A stretch of DNA of 64,000 nucleotides. Source: Diphasiastrum complanatum (taxonomy: Eukaryota; Streptophyta; Lycopodiopsida; Lycopodiales; Lycopodiaceae). The notes beneath the pieces were generated by a model, which had not been told where the DNA came from, did not search any database, and worked only from the letters and a program-made list of their open reading frames with translations. The position numbers and the translations under genes were made by a program. The stretch is taken from positions 24,306,693-24,370,692 of the forward strand of contig CM055112.1 in assembly GCA_029204225.1 (NCBI GenBank). Direction: 5' to 3'. Shown here piece after piece: positions 11,212 through 20,573 of the stretch; positions within the stretch are counted from its first letter, which is position 1, and the number at the start of each line of letters is the position of its first letter.

Positions 11212-12350
11212 CTCACAAAGCTGGAATGAAGATAAGATGAAGTGAAAACTACTCTTAAGCAAATCTTGCCAATCTTGGCTATTTTTGGACAAAAACTGAC
11301 TCTATCTCTCTCATTCAATTTGATGTACTTTCAAGACCTGGTTTCAACTTTAAGAAGGTCTGAAATAAGTTTAGATTAATTAGTTTTCATGAAACAAATT
11401 CAAAATCAATTAATGGCAAGTGATCTAGGTAGCTTATCCTAGAATTTGCACCAAAAATTACATCAAACTGACACCAGATGAAAATACAGTGATCCAGTGA
11501 ATATGGGGTTTTAAATGCTGGTTCAGAGATGCCCACATGTGTGAACAGTGTGGATTTTGATCCTGAAAAAGTTTGGGATCAAATCCTCTCACCAAAACCT
11601 GAATACTAGCTCGCCCTTCCAATACTAGCTTTTTGCACCAAAACCTGCTAAAATTGGATTAGTTTCAAACACTGATCAATAGCCTTGTACTTGGCTCTGA
11701 TACCATGTTAAAAGTACAGTAATAAGGACCATAAATGGATATTTGAATGATCCACAAGGTTGATTGTGTGCTTGTTAAACAATCTATCAGGTACTAGTCA
11801 TCAGAAAACAAGATCTAGTTTAGCAGCTTGATAGAAAACAAGTAGAGACAATCAAAGCATTGAACAATAACTATAATCCAACTCCACACATGTGGAAATA
11901 AGGCTGTAGTATGGTCTGTAGACAAAATTTAGAATGTGCCAAAGCTGGGTTTCATTGGAATCAAAAGCAATCACCATACAATGAGAGGAAACTCGAGTTT
12001 CTCCTTGAGGCTCCAAAAAGTTTCTATCTCCTCACTATGGAGAATGAGAACACATAGTAAAAGACACTTTCTTTGCTAATTTAGGTGAAAATCCAGCATG
12101 TAATAAGGAAGTAGACTCAACTTTCTTGCCCTAATGTGAAAACCCTAGCCTAGATCCAAGAGTCATGCTTGGTAGGTGCATGGTAGGTAAAATCTCATCT
12201 TAAATCATGGTCTAGATCCTACAAAGTAGGAATCACTACCTCTTGACTGGTGGTAACCTACTTTAGGTATGAATGTACAAGTGGCACTTTGGCCATTCAA
12301 GTAACCAACAAACAATATTGACAAAATGTACAATATTCTACATGGCTAGA
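11212..12350 (-). mobile_element. Inverted copia 5' fragment (LTR plus leader, family B)
   Basis: Read on the minus strand this is a truncated family B LTR (11706-12350) followed by the primer-binding site (11693-11705, reverse complement GGCTCTGATACCA) and about 480 bases of leader. The leader matches the element 2 leader in the opposite direction. The fragment meets the truncated element 2 5' LTR head to head near 12350. Confidence 0.85.
11706..12350 (-). repeat. Inverted, 5'-truncated copia LTR
   Basis: On the plus strand it begins TGTTAAAAGTACAG (the LTR 3' end) and runs to CATGGCTAGA. The first 20 or so LTR bases are missing at the junction. It is closely similar to 168-858. Confidence 0.85.
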
Positions 12351-12523
12351 TTTTTCAATGTTGATCAATGCTTTTGATTGTTAATGCTTGTTGTTTGTCA
12401 AACTGCCAATCTAGATCAACTTTTTTGTGTCTAGTTTTTTGATAGATTGTTAAGCAAGCATCCAATCACTCTTGTGGATCTTTTGTAGATCCATTTATGG
12501 TCCTAAAGTACAGTACTTTCACA

Positions 12524-12536
12524 TGGTATCAGAGCC
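12524..12536 (+). other. Primer-binding site, element 2
   Basis: TGGTATCAGAGCC directly after the LTR end ACTTTCACA. Confidence 0.92.
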
Positions 12537-13328
12537 AAGTACAAGAGCATAAGCCATTGATCTAATGCAAATCCATTTTTAGCAAGTTTTGGTGCTAAAA
12601 ACTAGTATTGAGAGGGCAAGCTAGAATCTTGATTTTGGTGAGGAGATTTGATACCAAACTTGGTAGGGGTCCAAATCCGTACTGTCCACATGTGTGGGCA
12701 CCTCTGGACCTGCATTTAATGCATGGTATTCATTTGATCCAAAAAAATTCAATTTGTGAGCTATTGGTGTAATTTTTGGTGGAGATCCTAGGATAATCTA
12801 CCAAGATCATTCGCCATTGATTAGATTTGAATTTGTTTCATGGAATCTAATTAATCTAGGCTGAGTTCAAGTCCTATTAAGGTTAAAAACAGGTCTTGAA
12901 AGTACACCAAGAAAGAAGAAAGAGATTAAGTCATTTTTTTGTCCAAAAATAGCCAAATTTGGCAAGATTTGATTGTAAGTAGATTTCACATCATCTTATC
13001 TTCATTCAAACTTTGTGAGGGAGTGCTAGAACTGAGATTATAAGTCCATTTGTTGGATTAGAAATCTAATTTGAGTGAAAAACTACAAGAGAGAGACCTT
13101 AGTGAGTTTCTAGAGACAATCAAATCCATTTCTTGGCAAGATTTGTTTGAAAGTAGTTTTCACTTCATCTTATCTTCATTCCAGCTTTGTGAGGGAGTGA
13201 TAGAACTGTGATTATAAGTCCATTTGTTGGATTAGAAATCAAATTTGAGTGAAACACTGCAAGTGTGAGACCTTTGTGAGTTTCAAGTCAATCAAATCTA
13301 TTTCTTGTTTGTAGAAGTCACTAGTGAG

Positions 13329-14126
13329 ATGGGATCTGCTGGAGCATACCTTCTAGAAGCTAGTGAGAGGTTGAATTCTACAAATTATGCTATTTGAAAG
13401 GTTAGAATGGAGTCACTCTTAGTGCTCCAAGACCTTTATGAGTTCTTGATTGAAGATGAAGATGAACCTCTAGGTGCACAGGAGTTAGCTAGATACAAGA
13501 AGAGATCTAGGCTTGCACTTCATTGTGTGAAGATGAATGTGAGCAATGATTTGTTGAGAGAAGTATCAGCTTGTACTAATGCTAAAGAGGCTTGGGAGTC
13601 TTTAAAATCAATCTATGAGTCTAGCAACACTTCTAGAGTTCTTATGCTTAGAAATCGAATTTTGCAAAGCATGAGGAGAAATGAGGAGAGTGCACAGGAT
13701 TATGTACTCAGAATCAAGTCTCTAAATAGGGAGTTGGCTTCCATTGGAGAGAAGATTCATGATGGAGAGCTTGTACAAATTGTCTTTAATGGTCTAGGAG
13801 ATGACTTTGCAAATTTGGTCCAAAGTTTTGCCATCCAAGACACTTTGCCAGCTATAGAAAAACTTCACAGTGTATTAGTGGCTGAAGAGTGTAGGATTCT
13901 CCATGCAAAATCTAGGATGAGTTCCTTGTCTTTGCAGGATGGTGATGAGAAAGCCAATTTCTCATTCAAGGGCAAAAAGAAGACCAATGGAAAGAAGAAG
14001 CATCCAAAGGAGGCCAAAGAAGAGGATGATGCATCAAGCTCAAAGGACAAGTCAAAGCAAAAATGCTTCTTTTGTGGATAGAAAGGGCATTATGCATCTA
14101 AATGCTACAAGAGGCTAAGAGCACAA
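13329..14126 (+). pseudogene. Copia element 2 Gag
   Basis: Gag of the non-autonomous element. The ATG at 13329 gives MGSAGAYLLEASERL, aligned with the element 1 and 4 starts. A TGA at 13395-13397 replaces the Trp codon of the conserved IWKVRMES motif. The capsid region follows (KRSRLALHCVKMNVSND, VQIVFNGLGDDF), then a Lys-rich stretch and a CCHC knuckle (CFFCG...GHYASKC). The knuckle is hit by a TAG at 14079-14081, where AAG is expected. Both stops are single substitutions and the frame is otherwise uninterrupted into the next segment, so an ancestor without these stops made a Gag-protease fusion. Confidence 0.85.
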
Positions 14127-15485
14127 GTGGAGGAGGACAAACAAGGAAACCTTGCAAAGGAGGAGGAGGAGGATGAAGTAGATGTATTCTTGATGGCATC
14201 TACATCCTCACCAACAAGCAATAGCAATTCAAGAGACAATTGGTGGATTGACAGTGGGGCTAGCTCCCACATGTCTTGTGAAAAGGACTTTTTCTCAACC
14301 TTACACTCATTCAATGATGCTAAAAAGTTTGTCTTTACTGCAAATGATGAAGAGTGTAGGATAGATGGTGTTGGCACCATTTCTTTGTGTCTAGAATCCT
14401 CAAAATGCATGGATCTAGAAAATGTCCTTTATGTACCATCAATCACCAAGAATATGCTTAGTGTTGGTCTACTCTTAGAGAGTGGTTTGGATGTCCACTT
14501 TAAGCATGGTGTTTGCTTCATGTTGAAGAATGATGTTTGCATTGCAAAGGGATTTAAACATGGAAGATTGTTTGAGTTGGAAGCTTGTGTTGCTTTTGAA
14601 AGAATGAGCTTGGCGAAGGAGGAGATCACTCAAGAGGAAATCTTGGCAAAGTGTGAACTTGCTTGCATTGAGGAGGAGCATCAAAAGGAGGAAGATCTTG
14701 AGGATCAGCCTCAAAGCATGAGAGTTCCAAGGGAGTCCTCAATGACAATGGCCGAGTCATCAAATTGCGTGCAAATTGTCCATTCAAGTGTGCATCTTGC
14801 AAGGGTGGTGAGCATTGGAGAGTCTACTATCTTTGAATACTTTTTGGAAAGTATTAGTAGACATGAGGTGACTTGTTTCTTACCTTTAAGATCCATGGTG
14901 TTTATTACTTTGTATGACAAGACAATGAAATGGGATGCTTTGAAATCTACATTTGTTGTTGATAAAGCAATTTCATTGGATAACTATTTTTGTAATAGTT
15001 TGAATAGTGTCATAAAAGATGAAACATCATTTGTATTGGAAATCTTTGGGTCCACATGCTTTGAGCATGATCATTCCAATGTAAGGACCAAAGATTATCC
15101 TATTTCAATGATAAGAATAATGGTAGTGTTTTGCTCTTCAAGTAGAGATTGTAGAATCTACTTGTTTTCAGCCAAAGAATTTGTCAATGGTGGAAATGTG
15201 ATCTTTCAAGAGTGGAAGATTTGTAAACTTGAAGAAGCACCTTTGGATCAACACCTTATTCAATTCATTGATGGTTTGGAGTCAAGTCAAGTGGAGGAGC
15301 AAGCTCAAGACCCGAGGACTCCAAGAAGAACCTTCAATATCAAGATGGAGCCATCTAGGCTCAATCATATGGATCAAGCAAGACAACTTGTCTTTGGCAA
15401 CATTATTTATGCACTTAATATTTTAATTGATGTATCTTCAAGTGCACAAAATGCCTTGGAATCCATGGCTTGGCATGATGTTTAG
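14127..15485 (+). CDS. Copia element 2 protease and integrase-relic frame, 452 codons
   Basis: It continues the Gag frame without a shift. It has the aspartic protease site WWIDSGASSHM and the downstream YVPSITKNMLSVG motif. Then come reduced relics of integrase: HSSVH where HSDVH is expected (first catalytic Asp lost), LRSMVF, no RSDGGGE or ERKN motifs, but a recognisable C-terminal part (EIFGSTCF, VRTKDYP, GGNVIFQE, RTPRRTF). Reverse transcriptase is absent. A short downstream frame (15427-15672) holds a scrap of the connection region (FMEHLVRDPL, GERSFMDI). Retaining 452 open codons after losing every catalytic integrase residue suggests the frame was kept while the element was still being copied, but drift cannot be excluded. 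Confidence 0.7.
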   Translation: MEEDKQGNLAKEEEEDEVDVFLMASTSSPTSNSNSRDNWWIDSGASSHMSCEKDFFSTLHSFNDAKKFVFTANDEECRIDGVGTISLCLESSKCMDLENVLYVPSITKNMLSVGLLLESGLDVHFKHGVCFMLKNDVCIAKGFKHGRLFELEACVAFERMSLAKEEITQEEILAKCELACIEEEHQKEEDLEDQPQSMRVPRESSMTMAESSNCVQIVHSSVHLARVVSIGESTIFEYFLESISRHEVTCFLPLRSMVFITLYDKTMKWDALKSTFVVDKAISLDNYFCNSLNSVIKDETSFVLEIFGSTCFEHDHSNVRTKDYPISMIRIMVVFCSSSRDCRIYLFSAKEFVNGGNVIFQEWKICKLEEAPLDQHLIQFIDGLESSQVEEQAQDPRTPRRTFNIKMEPSRLNHMDQARQLVFGNIIYALNILIDVSSSAQNALESMAWHDV

Positions 15486-15695
15486 TTTTGAAGTGTGCTA
15501 CATGTATATAGACACATTTATGGAACATCTTGTAAGGGATCCTCTAAGAGGTGGTGAAAGATCCTTCATGGACATCATTCTCTATTGGAGTCTCAAAAGT
15601 TCCTTCTTTGTAGCTGGATTTTTTAGACACTTCCAAAAGCTTTCATTGATCTATCAAGAGAGTTGTAAATAGATCAAGCTAAATTTGAGGAGGAG

Positions 15696-16396
15696 TGTGA
15701 AGAATTGCCAAAAATTGGCAAATCTAGCTTGATCAAAAACCATGTAGAATAGTGTAAATTGTGTACACAAGTGGGTCCCACACATGTGAGGCCATGATGC
15801 CACATGGAAAACTCATCCTAATGTAGGTTAGGTCAAGTCAAGAGAGTTGGTCATGTCTATTTGGTGGTCATCCCTACTTTATAGGACCTACACCTAAGTT
15901 TAAGGTGAAAATTTGACCAACTAGCTACCTACCAAGCATAACTCTAGGAAATAGACTAGGGTTTCATTTTAGGTCAAGGAGAGTGAGTTAACTTCCTTAT
16001 TACATGCTGGAAATCCACCTAACTTCAAGAAGGACGTCGAATTTGCTATGTATTCCCTCTCTCCATAGTGAGAAGATAGAAAATTTTTGGAGCTCATTGG
16101 CAATCTCAAGCTAGTTCACCATGTACATTGAGTTTTTGTGGTCCAAATGAAACCAAATCAATTTCTACTTGTTTCTCAGGTTGAAGGCCGTACTACAGAC
16201 TTTAGTACACACGTGTGGGCTTGGATTTCAATGTTGATCAATGCTTTTGATTGTTAATTCTTGTTGTTTGTCAAACTGCCAATCTAGATCAACTTTTTTG
16301 TGTCTAGTTTTTTGATAGATTGTTAAGCAAGCATCCAATCACTCTTGTGGATCTTTTGTAGATCCATATATGGTCCTAAACTACAATACTTTCACA
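15696..16396 (+). repeat. 3' LTR of copia element 2
   Basis: TGTGAAGAATTGCC...ACTTTCACA after a GAGGAGGAG tract. It has CACACGTGTG at 16208-16217. The stretch from about 16228 matches the 5' LTR stub at 12356-12523. Confidence 0.9.
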
Positions 16397-16471
16397 ACCT
16401 GCGCACAAGTGCGATATTCAGTATCTACCTGCCATACATATCTCTCTTGTGCGCGATGTTGAGAGTTAGTT

Positions 16472-17089
16472 TTGTTTCAGTTCTCCCTCGCGCAAAACTG
16501 CGATATCTACATTAGTTCCATGGCCTATTCCTCAGAATCCTCACGAGATTCAGGCCTGAGTTCATTTTTTACTGAATTTGGGATTACTGAAAATCTAGAC
16601 TACTTCCACAGCCTATTCAGGCCATATCTACATGTTTTCAAGACTGCACAACCAAATTCTAACATATTTTGTGAACATTATGTTAGATTCAAAGACATAC
16701 TTAGTAAGCCTGTTTTCTCCATAGGTTCAATCCAGTACATGCATTATACTGATGTTGTTCATTTCTTTCCAGCTTTCAGACGTAGACTAGATAGAATGTT
16801 CACCAAATTGTTTGATCTTTTCTAAAGCAGTTCAATGTGTCCTTATTGCAACAAGAAATGTTGATTGGTAGAATATCATAGTGGTTTCGTACTTTTTCTT
16901 TTAGTTCAGATCCCAGATGATGAGGAAGTATCTGTTGCTGACCCTCCTTTTGCATCATTCTCTGTTCAGTCAGCTATTAAGGATATCAGTCACTTCCTTA
17001 TCGACACTCCTGATAAGGAAAGTGACTTTATTGACGTAAATATTGATGTTCTCCGGGATTTTTTTTATCGGCCAAAATACATAGACTAG
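16472..17089 (+). pseudogene. Unrecognised plus-strand gene, 5' part with degenerate repeat copy
   Basis: I do not recognise this protein. An open frame from 16472 (the M at 16520, MAYSSESSRDSG, is a possible start) encodes about 100 residues rich in Phe and Ser, ending FRRRLDRMFTKLFDLF at a TAA near 16823. The next 265 bases continue with CPYCNKKC, a stop, then EYHSGFV and IPDDEEV. This whole stretch is a tandem copy of 17119-17400. The first copy has at least two stops where the second is open, so it is decaying. No known domain is seen apart from a possible Cys-x2-Cys metal-binding pair. It neighbours the minus-strand transposase-like gene and could be an accessory frame of the same transposon. 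Confidence 0.45.
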
Positions 17090-17126
17090 ATAGAATGTTC
17101 ATCAAATTAGACATAAACTAGATGGA

Positions 17127-18082
17127 TTGTTCACCAAATTGTTTGATCTTTTTAAAAGCAGTTCAATGTGTCCTTATTGCAACAAGAAATGTCGATTGGT
17201 TGAATATCAGAGTGGTTTCGTACTTTTTCTGTTAGTTCATATCCCAGATGATGAGGAAGTTTCTATTGTTGACCCTCCTATGGCATCATCCTCTATTCAG
17301 TCAGCTATTAAGGATATCAGTCACTTCCTTATCGACACCCTTGATAAGGAAAGTGACTTTATTGATGTAAATACTGATGTTCTCCAGGATTCTTTTATTG
17401 GACAAAATACATCTGCTGATGAATCAATTCCTATAGAGGAGTCTAAATGTCTATTCAATTTGTCTGTATATTATATTAATGACGATGTATATTTTACTAC
17501 TGCTGATTTATGTAAATTTTTTGACTATCGTGAAGACGAGCTTCTATGTTTATTATCCGGCACAATTTCCAAATTCTCGGACTTCGTAGATTTTGAAACA
17601 GATGATTTTGTTGCTGGAATTGATTTTGATGATGAGGAAGGACTTATGACCGGTGAAGAATGTCTGACTAAGACTTTATCAAATATTGTTGAGGATGGGT
17701 GAGGTAGACCATCCGATGAAGAATTCATGGCATTTCAATCCCAGATGGGCTTCCCTCGTCCATCATTAATGCATTTCACTGATGATTTCACTTCAGTACG
17801 TGGTCATTATATTGATCGTCCTGATCTGGTTGTTGTTGATGATGAAGAATGTGTAAGTGTTTAAACTTCCTTGCATTAGAATGTTTTAAATCACTGAATG
17901 TGTTTTTGCTAACATATTTCCTATTGTAGGATGCTGCTGCGAGACGAGGTGGTTTCAGACAACATGCATCCTCGTTCCAAAGGGATAGTGGACTTGGTCA
18001 CGATCTTAGGCATTTCCTGAAGAATGAGATCTGTATTGCTCATTCCAGGCCAAGTTGGGGAGAGTCTTATAATGGCAGTTAA
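17127..18082 (+). pseudogene. Unrecognised plus-strand gene, open copy with a spliced exon
   Basis: The frame from 17127 is open for 191 codons: CPYCNKKCRLVEYQSGFV, an acidic middle with IPDDEEVS, and an Asp/Glu-rich end. It stops at TGA 17700-17702, but the same frame is open afterwards (GRPSDEEFMAFQSQMG) up to a good splice donor at 17853 (TGT|GTAAGT). A 77-base intron ends at 17929 (TATTGTAG), and the next exon keeps phase: DAAARRGGFRQ to NGS and a stop near 18080. Another frame (18024-18329) is open across the end, so a small shift may have occurred. Splice signals plus long open frames argue for a once-real gene. Function is unknown and transposon origin is possible. Confidence 0.5.
17853..17929 (+). 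other. Predicted 77-base intron
   Basis: GTAAGT donor, TATTGTAG acceptor, and a GCTAACAT stretch about 20 bases upstream that could be the branch point. Phase is kept on both sides. Confidence 0.65.
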
Positions 18083-18329
18083 AGCTTTATCATTTTACCT
18101 AGGAGGACATAAATTTGTTAAGACAAATAAGATCATTTTTGTCAAAAGATCTTATGTTTTGAACATTCTAGGTTTTACTGATGGGAATGTTCCTTTAAGG
18201 AGCTCCCATTATTCATTGTATTCCACTTATATTGAGCTTAGTGGAAATAAGGATAATGCACATGTATTAGATGCATACTCTAGCAGAGAATTTTTTCATG
18301 ACAATACTGCGATAGAATCTGACACATGA

Positions 18330-18830
18330 TGATGAATAGTTGACACTTTGTATTTTGTTATAATGCAGTCAATACATGTACATTGAGTATTTCTCCTCTC
18401 TTGTTCAATGAATTTGCAAAGCAATTTTGAACATGTAATGATTTGATGACAATGATGATCTTCTACTCATCAATCATCTAATTTTCTCTTCCTATATGAA
18501 CTTGCATGCTTTTCTAAACTTGTTGTATTGTGTGGACTTTGTTATATGTCGAATTTGAACTCTACGGTAGAACCACTGAAACAATTGACAAATGTAATTT
18601 CATTTTTCATTGGTTTCTCCATGTGTATTTCGATGAAATGCTGCTCGTGCTTGCCAATGCGATTTCTCCATCCCTTGTGATGACCATACACTCAAGCTTC
18701 CATATGTGTTTGCAAAAAATGTTGTATGATCTCTTAATATGTATTGCATATGTCAAAATCATAATGTTAGTCTTATGTTTGGATCTAAATATATATGAAA
18801 AATTGAAAGCATCTTGAAAATCTTATACTA
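18330..18830. other. No gene assigned
   Basis: AT-rich sequence between the plus-strand gene and the minus-strand gene. A frame at 18530-18817 lies on the plus strand but lacks any family resemblance. The minus strand from 18830 downward begins with GTTAGT after the TCATTACATG stretch and may be an intron of the minus gene. Confidence 0.4.
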
Positions 18831-19073
18831 ACCATGTAATGAGTGATCTGATCTTCTCCCCATGCTTTTGATACTGCATTAACAAACTCAACACAAGTCC
18901 TTTGGACAGCTTTTTTATCAATATCAGAGTATTTTTCTTTTCTTAAAATAGCAATCATACTATCAAGCTTCTTCCATACATCAACTTTTAGTACTCTGGT
19001 TTTGTCGTCTTTCTTGAAGTCCTGAGTGGCAGCAATAATATCTGTCCAGACTGAGTGTTAAATATTAGAAGCC
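18831..19073 (-). pseudogene. Transposase-like minus gene, fragment downstream of element 3
   Basis: Read on the minus strand it encodes SVWTDIIAATQDFKKD, then KVDVWKKLDSMIAIL and VEFVNAVSKAWGEDQITHYM, ending at a possible splice donor (GTTAGT) at 18830. It is in the same frame as the end of the 24230-23698 segment once element 3 and one TTACC copy are removed, with a single TAA between them. I do not recognise the family from this piece alone. Confidence 0.6.
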
Positions 19074-19078
19074 TTACC

Positions 19079-19798
19079 TGTGAGAAAGTGGCAAAAATCT
19101 AGCTTGGTATTTTTTATGATAGAAGTTTGTAAGTGAATCTTACATGTGTGGAGGATGTTCCCACATGTGGAGAATTGTAAAGTAAATCAAAAATGTTTGA
19201 TATAGGGGTCTCATAGAATTTCATAGTCAAGCATCTAGGTGTAGGATGTGGATAGGAACAAATTTGGCATAGATGGCAAATTATGCATTTCCACTTGTAA
19301 TGCCACTATTGAGCCAAAATAGAGTAAGAGGCTAAACTCGTGCCAATTAGAGTGTAGACAAGTGTAATGCTTTTGTTTGATGAATTCTAAGAGGTCCAAT
19401 AGGATTTAGAGGTGGAACCATGTGAGGTCCAATAGGAATTTGAGGTTTGCTTGAATATAGTCAAATATAATTAAGAGATGCATGGATCAATGGTATAATA
19501 GGATTAAGAGGTGACAAAGTGTGGTCCAATCATAGTTAAGCATAGTGGTAGCTCGTGGATCTACTAGTATCATTGTACTACTCATTTTGGATCTAATTGA
19601 TTTTGAGATTGAGTTTTGGAACACTTCCCACACGTGTGAGTGAGAGTTGGAAGTGATTTAATGCATGTAGTAGTGTGTTTTTGCCATAGATTCAAACATA
19701 GATCTTGAATCTCAATTTAGTCTTGATCTTGGTGCATCTACACACCTTAGGAAATCACAAGTACATGTGGTGGACACCTCACACGTGTGAAATTAACA
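19079..19798 (+). repeat. 5' LTR of copia element 3
   Basis: TGTGAGAAAGTGG...AATTAACA. It has two CACACGTGTG palindromes (19629-19638 and 19780-19789) and a decayed CCAAT array. It is shorter than its partner through a deletion of about 106 bases. Confidence 0.93.
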
Positions 19799-20573
19799 TG
19801 GTATCAGAACCTACCTAAGTTTACCATGCATTTTGATCCATTTGAGTGAAACTATTCATCAATCTTGAGCTAGAAATTGTCAAGATCCATTTTCCTAGCT
19901 ATCTTGTTCAATTTTGGATCAAAAGAGATCAATAGGGCATTGATTGGGTCTGACCTGGTACTGTATGGAATCAGGAGCTCAGACACGTGTGAGGAACATC
20001 CAATTTCAGTTTGGGAGTTTTGTTTCATGTTGGATCCAAAAATCTTGCTAGATAGCTTGTTTTGAAGCTATTTTTCTCTAGTTTTTTATGCAATCAGTTT
20101 CATTCCATTTGGTTGTGCCAATCAAAAGTTATAAGCTTTTGAAGAGGGTTAGGTAGGGCACCTAGACCTGGGTGGACACATTTGGTTTGGTCAAGAGATT
20201 GCTTGTTTGATCCAAAATCACAGTTGAATGCTTACCAATCTCATCTATATGTGATCTAGGCACTGTTTTGAGATCTTAGCCATTTTGTTTCATGCAATAT
20301 CATTGTATTTGAGTCAAATTTGGTTTCTTAGTGTATTTCACATGTGCTAAGAGTGTTTGATCCTAAATTTTTCCATACTCCATCATTTGATGTGAAGTAG
20401 ATCTAGTTTTGGAGAGATTGAGATAGCTAGTGAGCATCATCTCACAGTTTGTTGCAAGATCTTGCATAGGAATTGGTAGCACACCATTATTGGATCCTAT
20501 AGTGAGATAGAAGCAACATTTTTTGTTCATCACTTTTATTTATCTCCACTTTACATGACTTCAATGACTTTAC

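Larger units (their letters stand above)
12351..16396 (+). mobile_element. Copia element 2 (family B), internally deleted
   Basis: It has a 5' LTR stub (12351-12523), primer-binding site (12524-12536), leader, a gag-protease-integrase-relic frame and a full 3' LTR (15696-16396). At about 4.0 kb it lacks intact integrase, all of the reverse transcriptase core and most of RNase H. Despite this the frame from 13329 to 15485 is continuous with only two nonsense codons. No target-site duplication can be tested, because the left end is rearranged. Confidence 0.88.

Noticed and set aside
18530..18817. Plus-strand frame of 95 codons, hydrophobic
   Set aside because: It probably lies opposite an intron of the minus-strand gene, has no homology pattern, and is not continued by any exon.
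19050..19078. A 27-base intron on the minus strand across the element 3 insertion site (GGTAAG..CACTCAG)
   Set aside because: It is too short for a plant intron. The frame continues across it with one TAA, which is better explained as decay.
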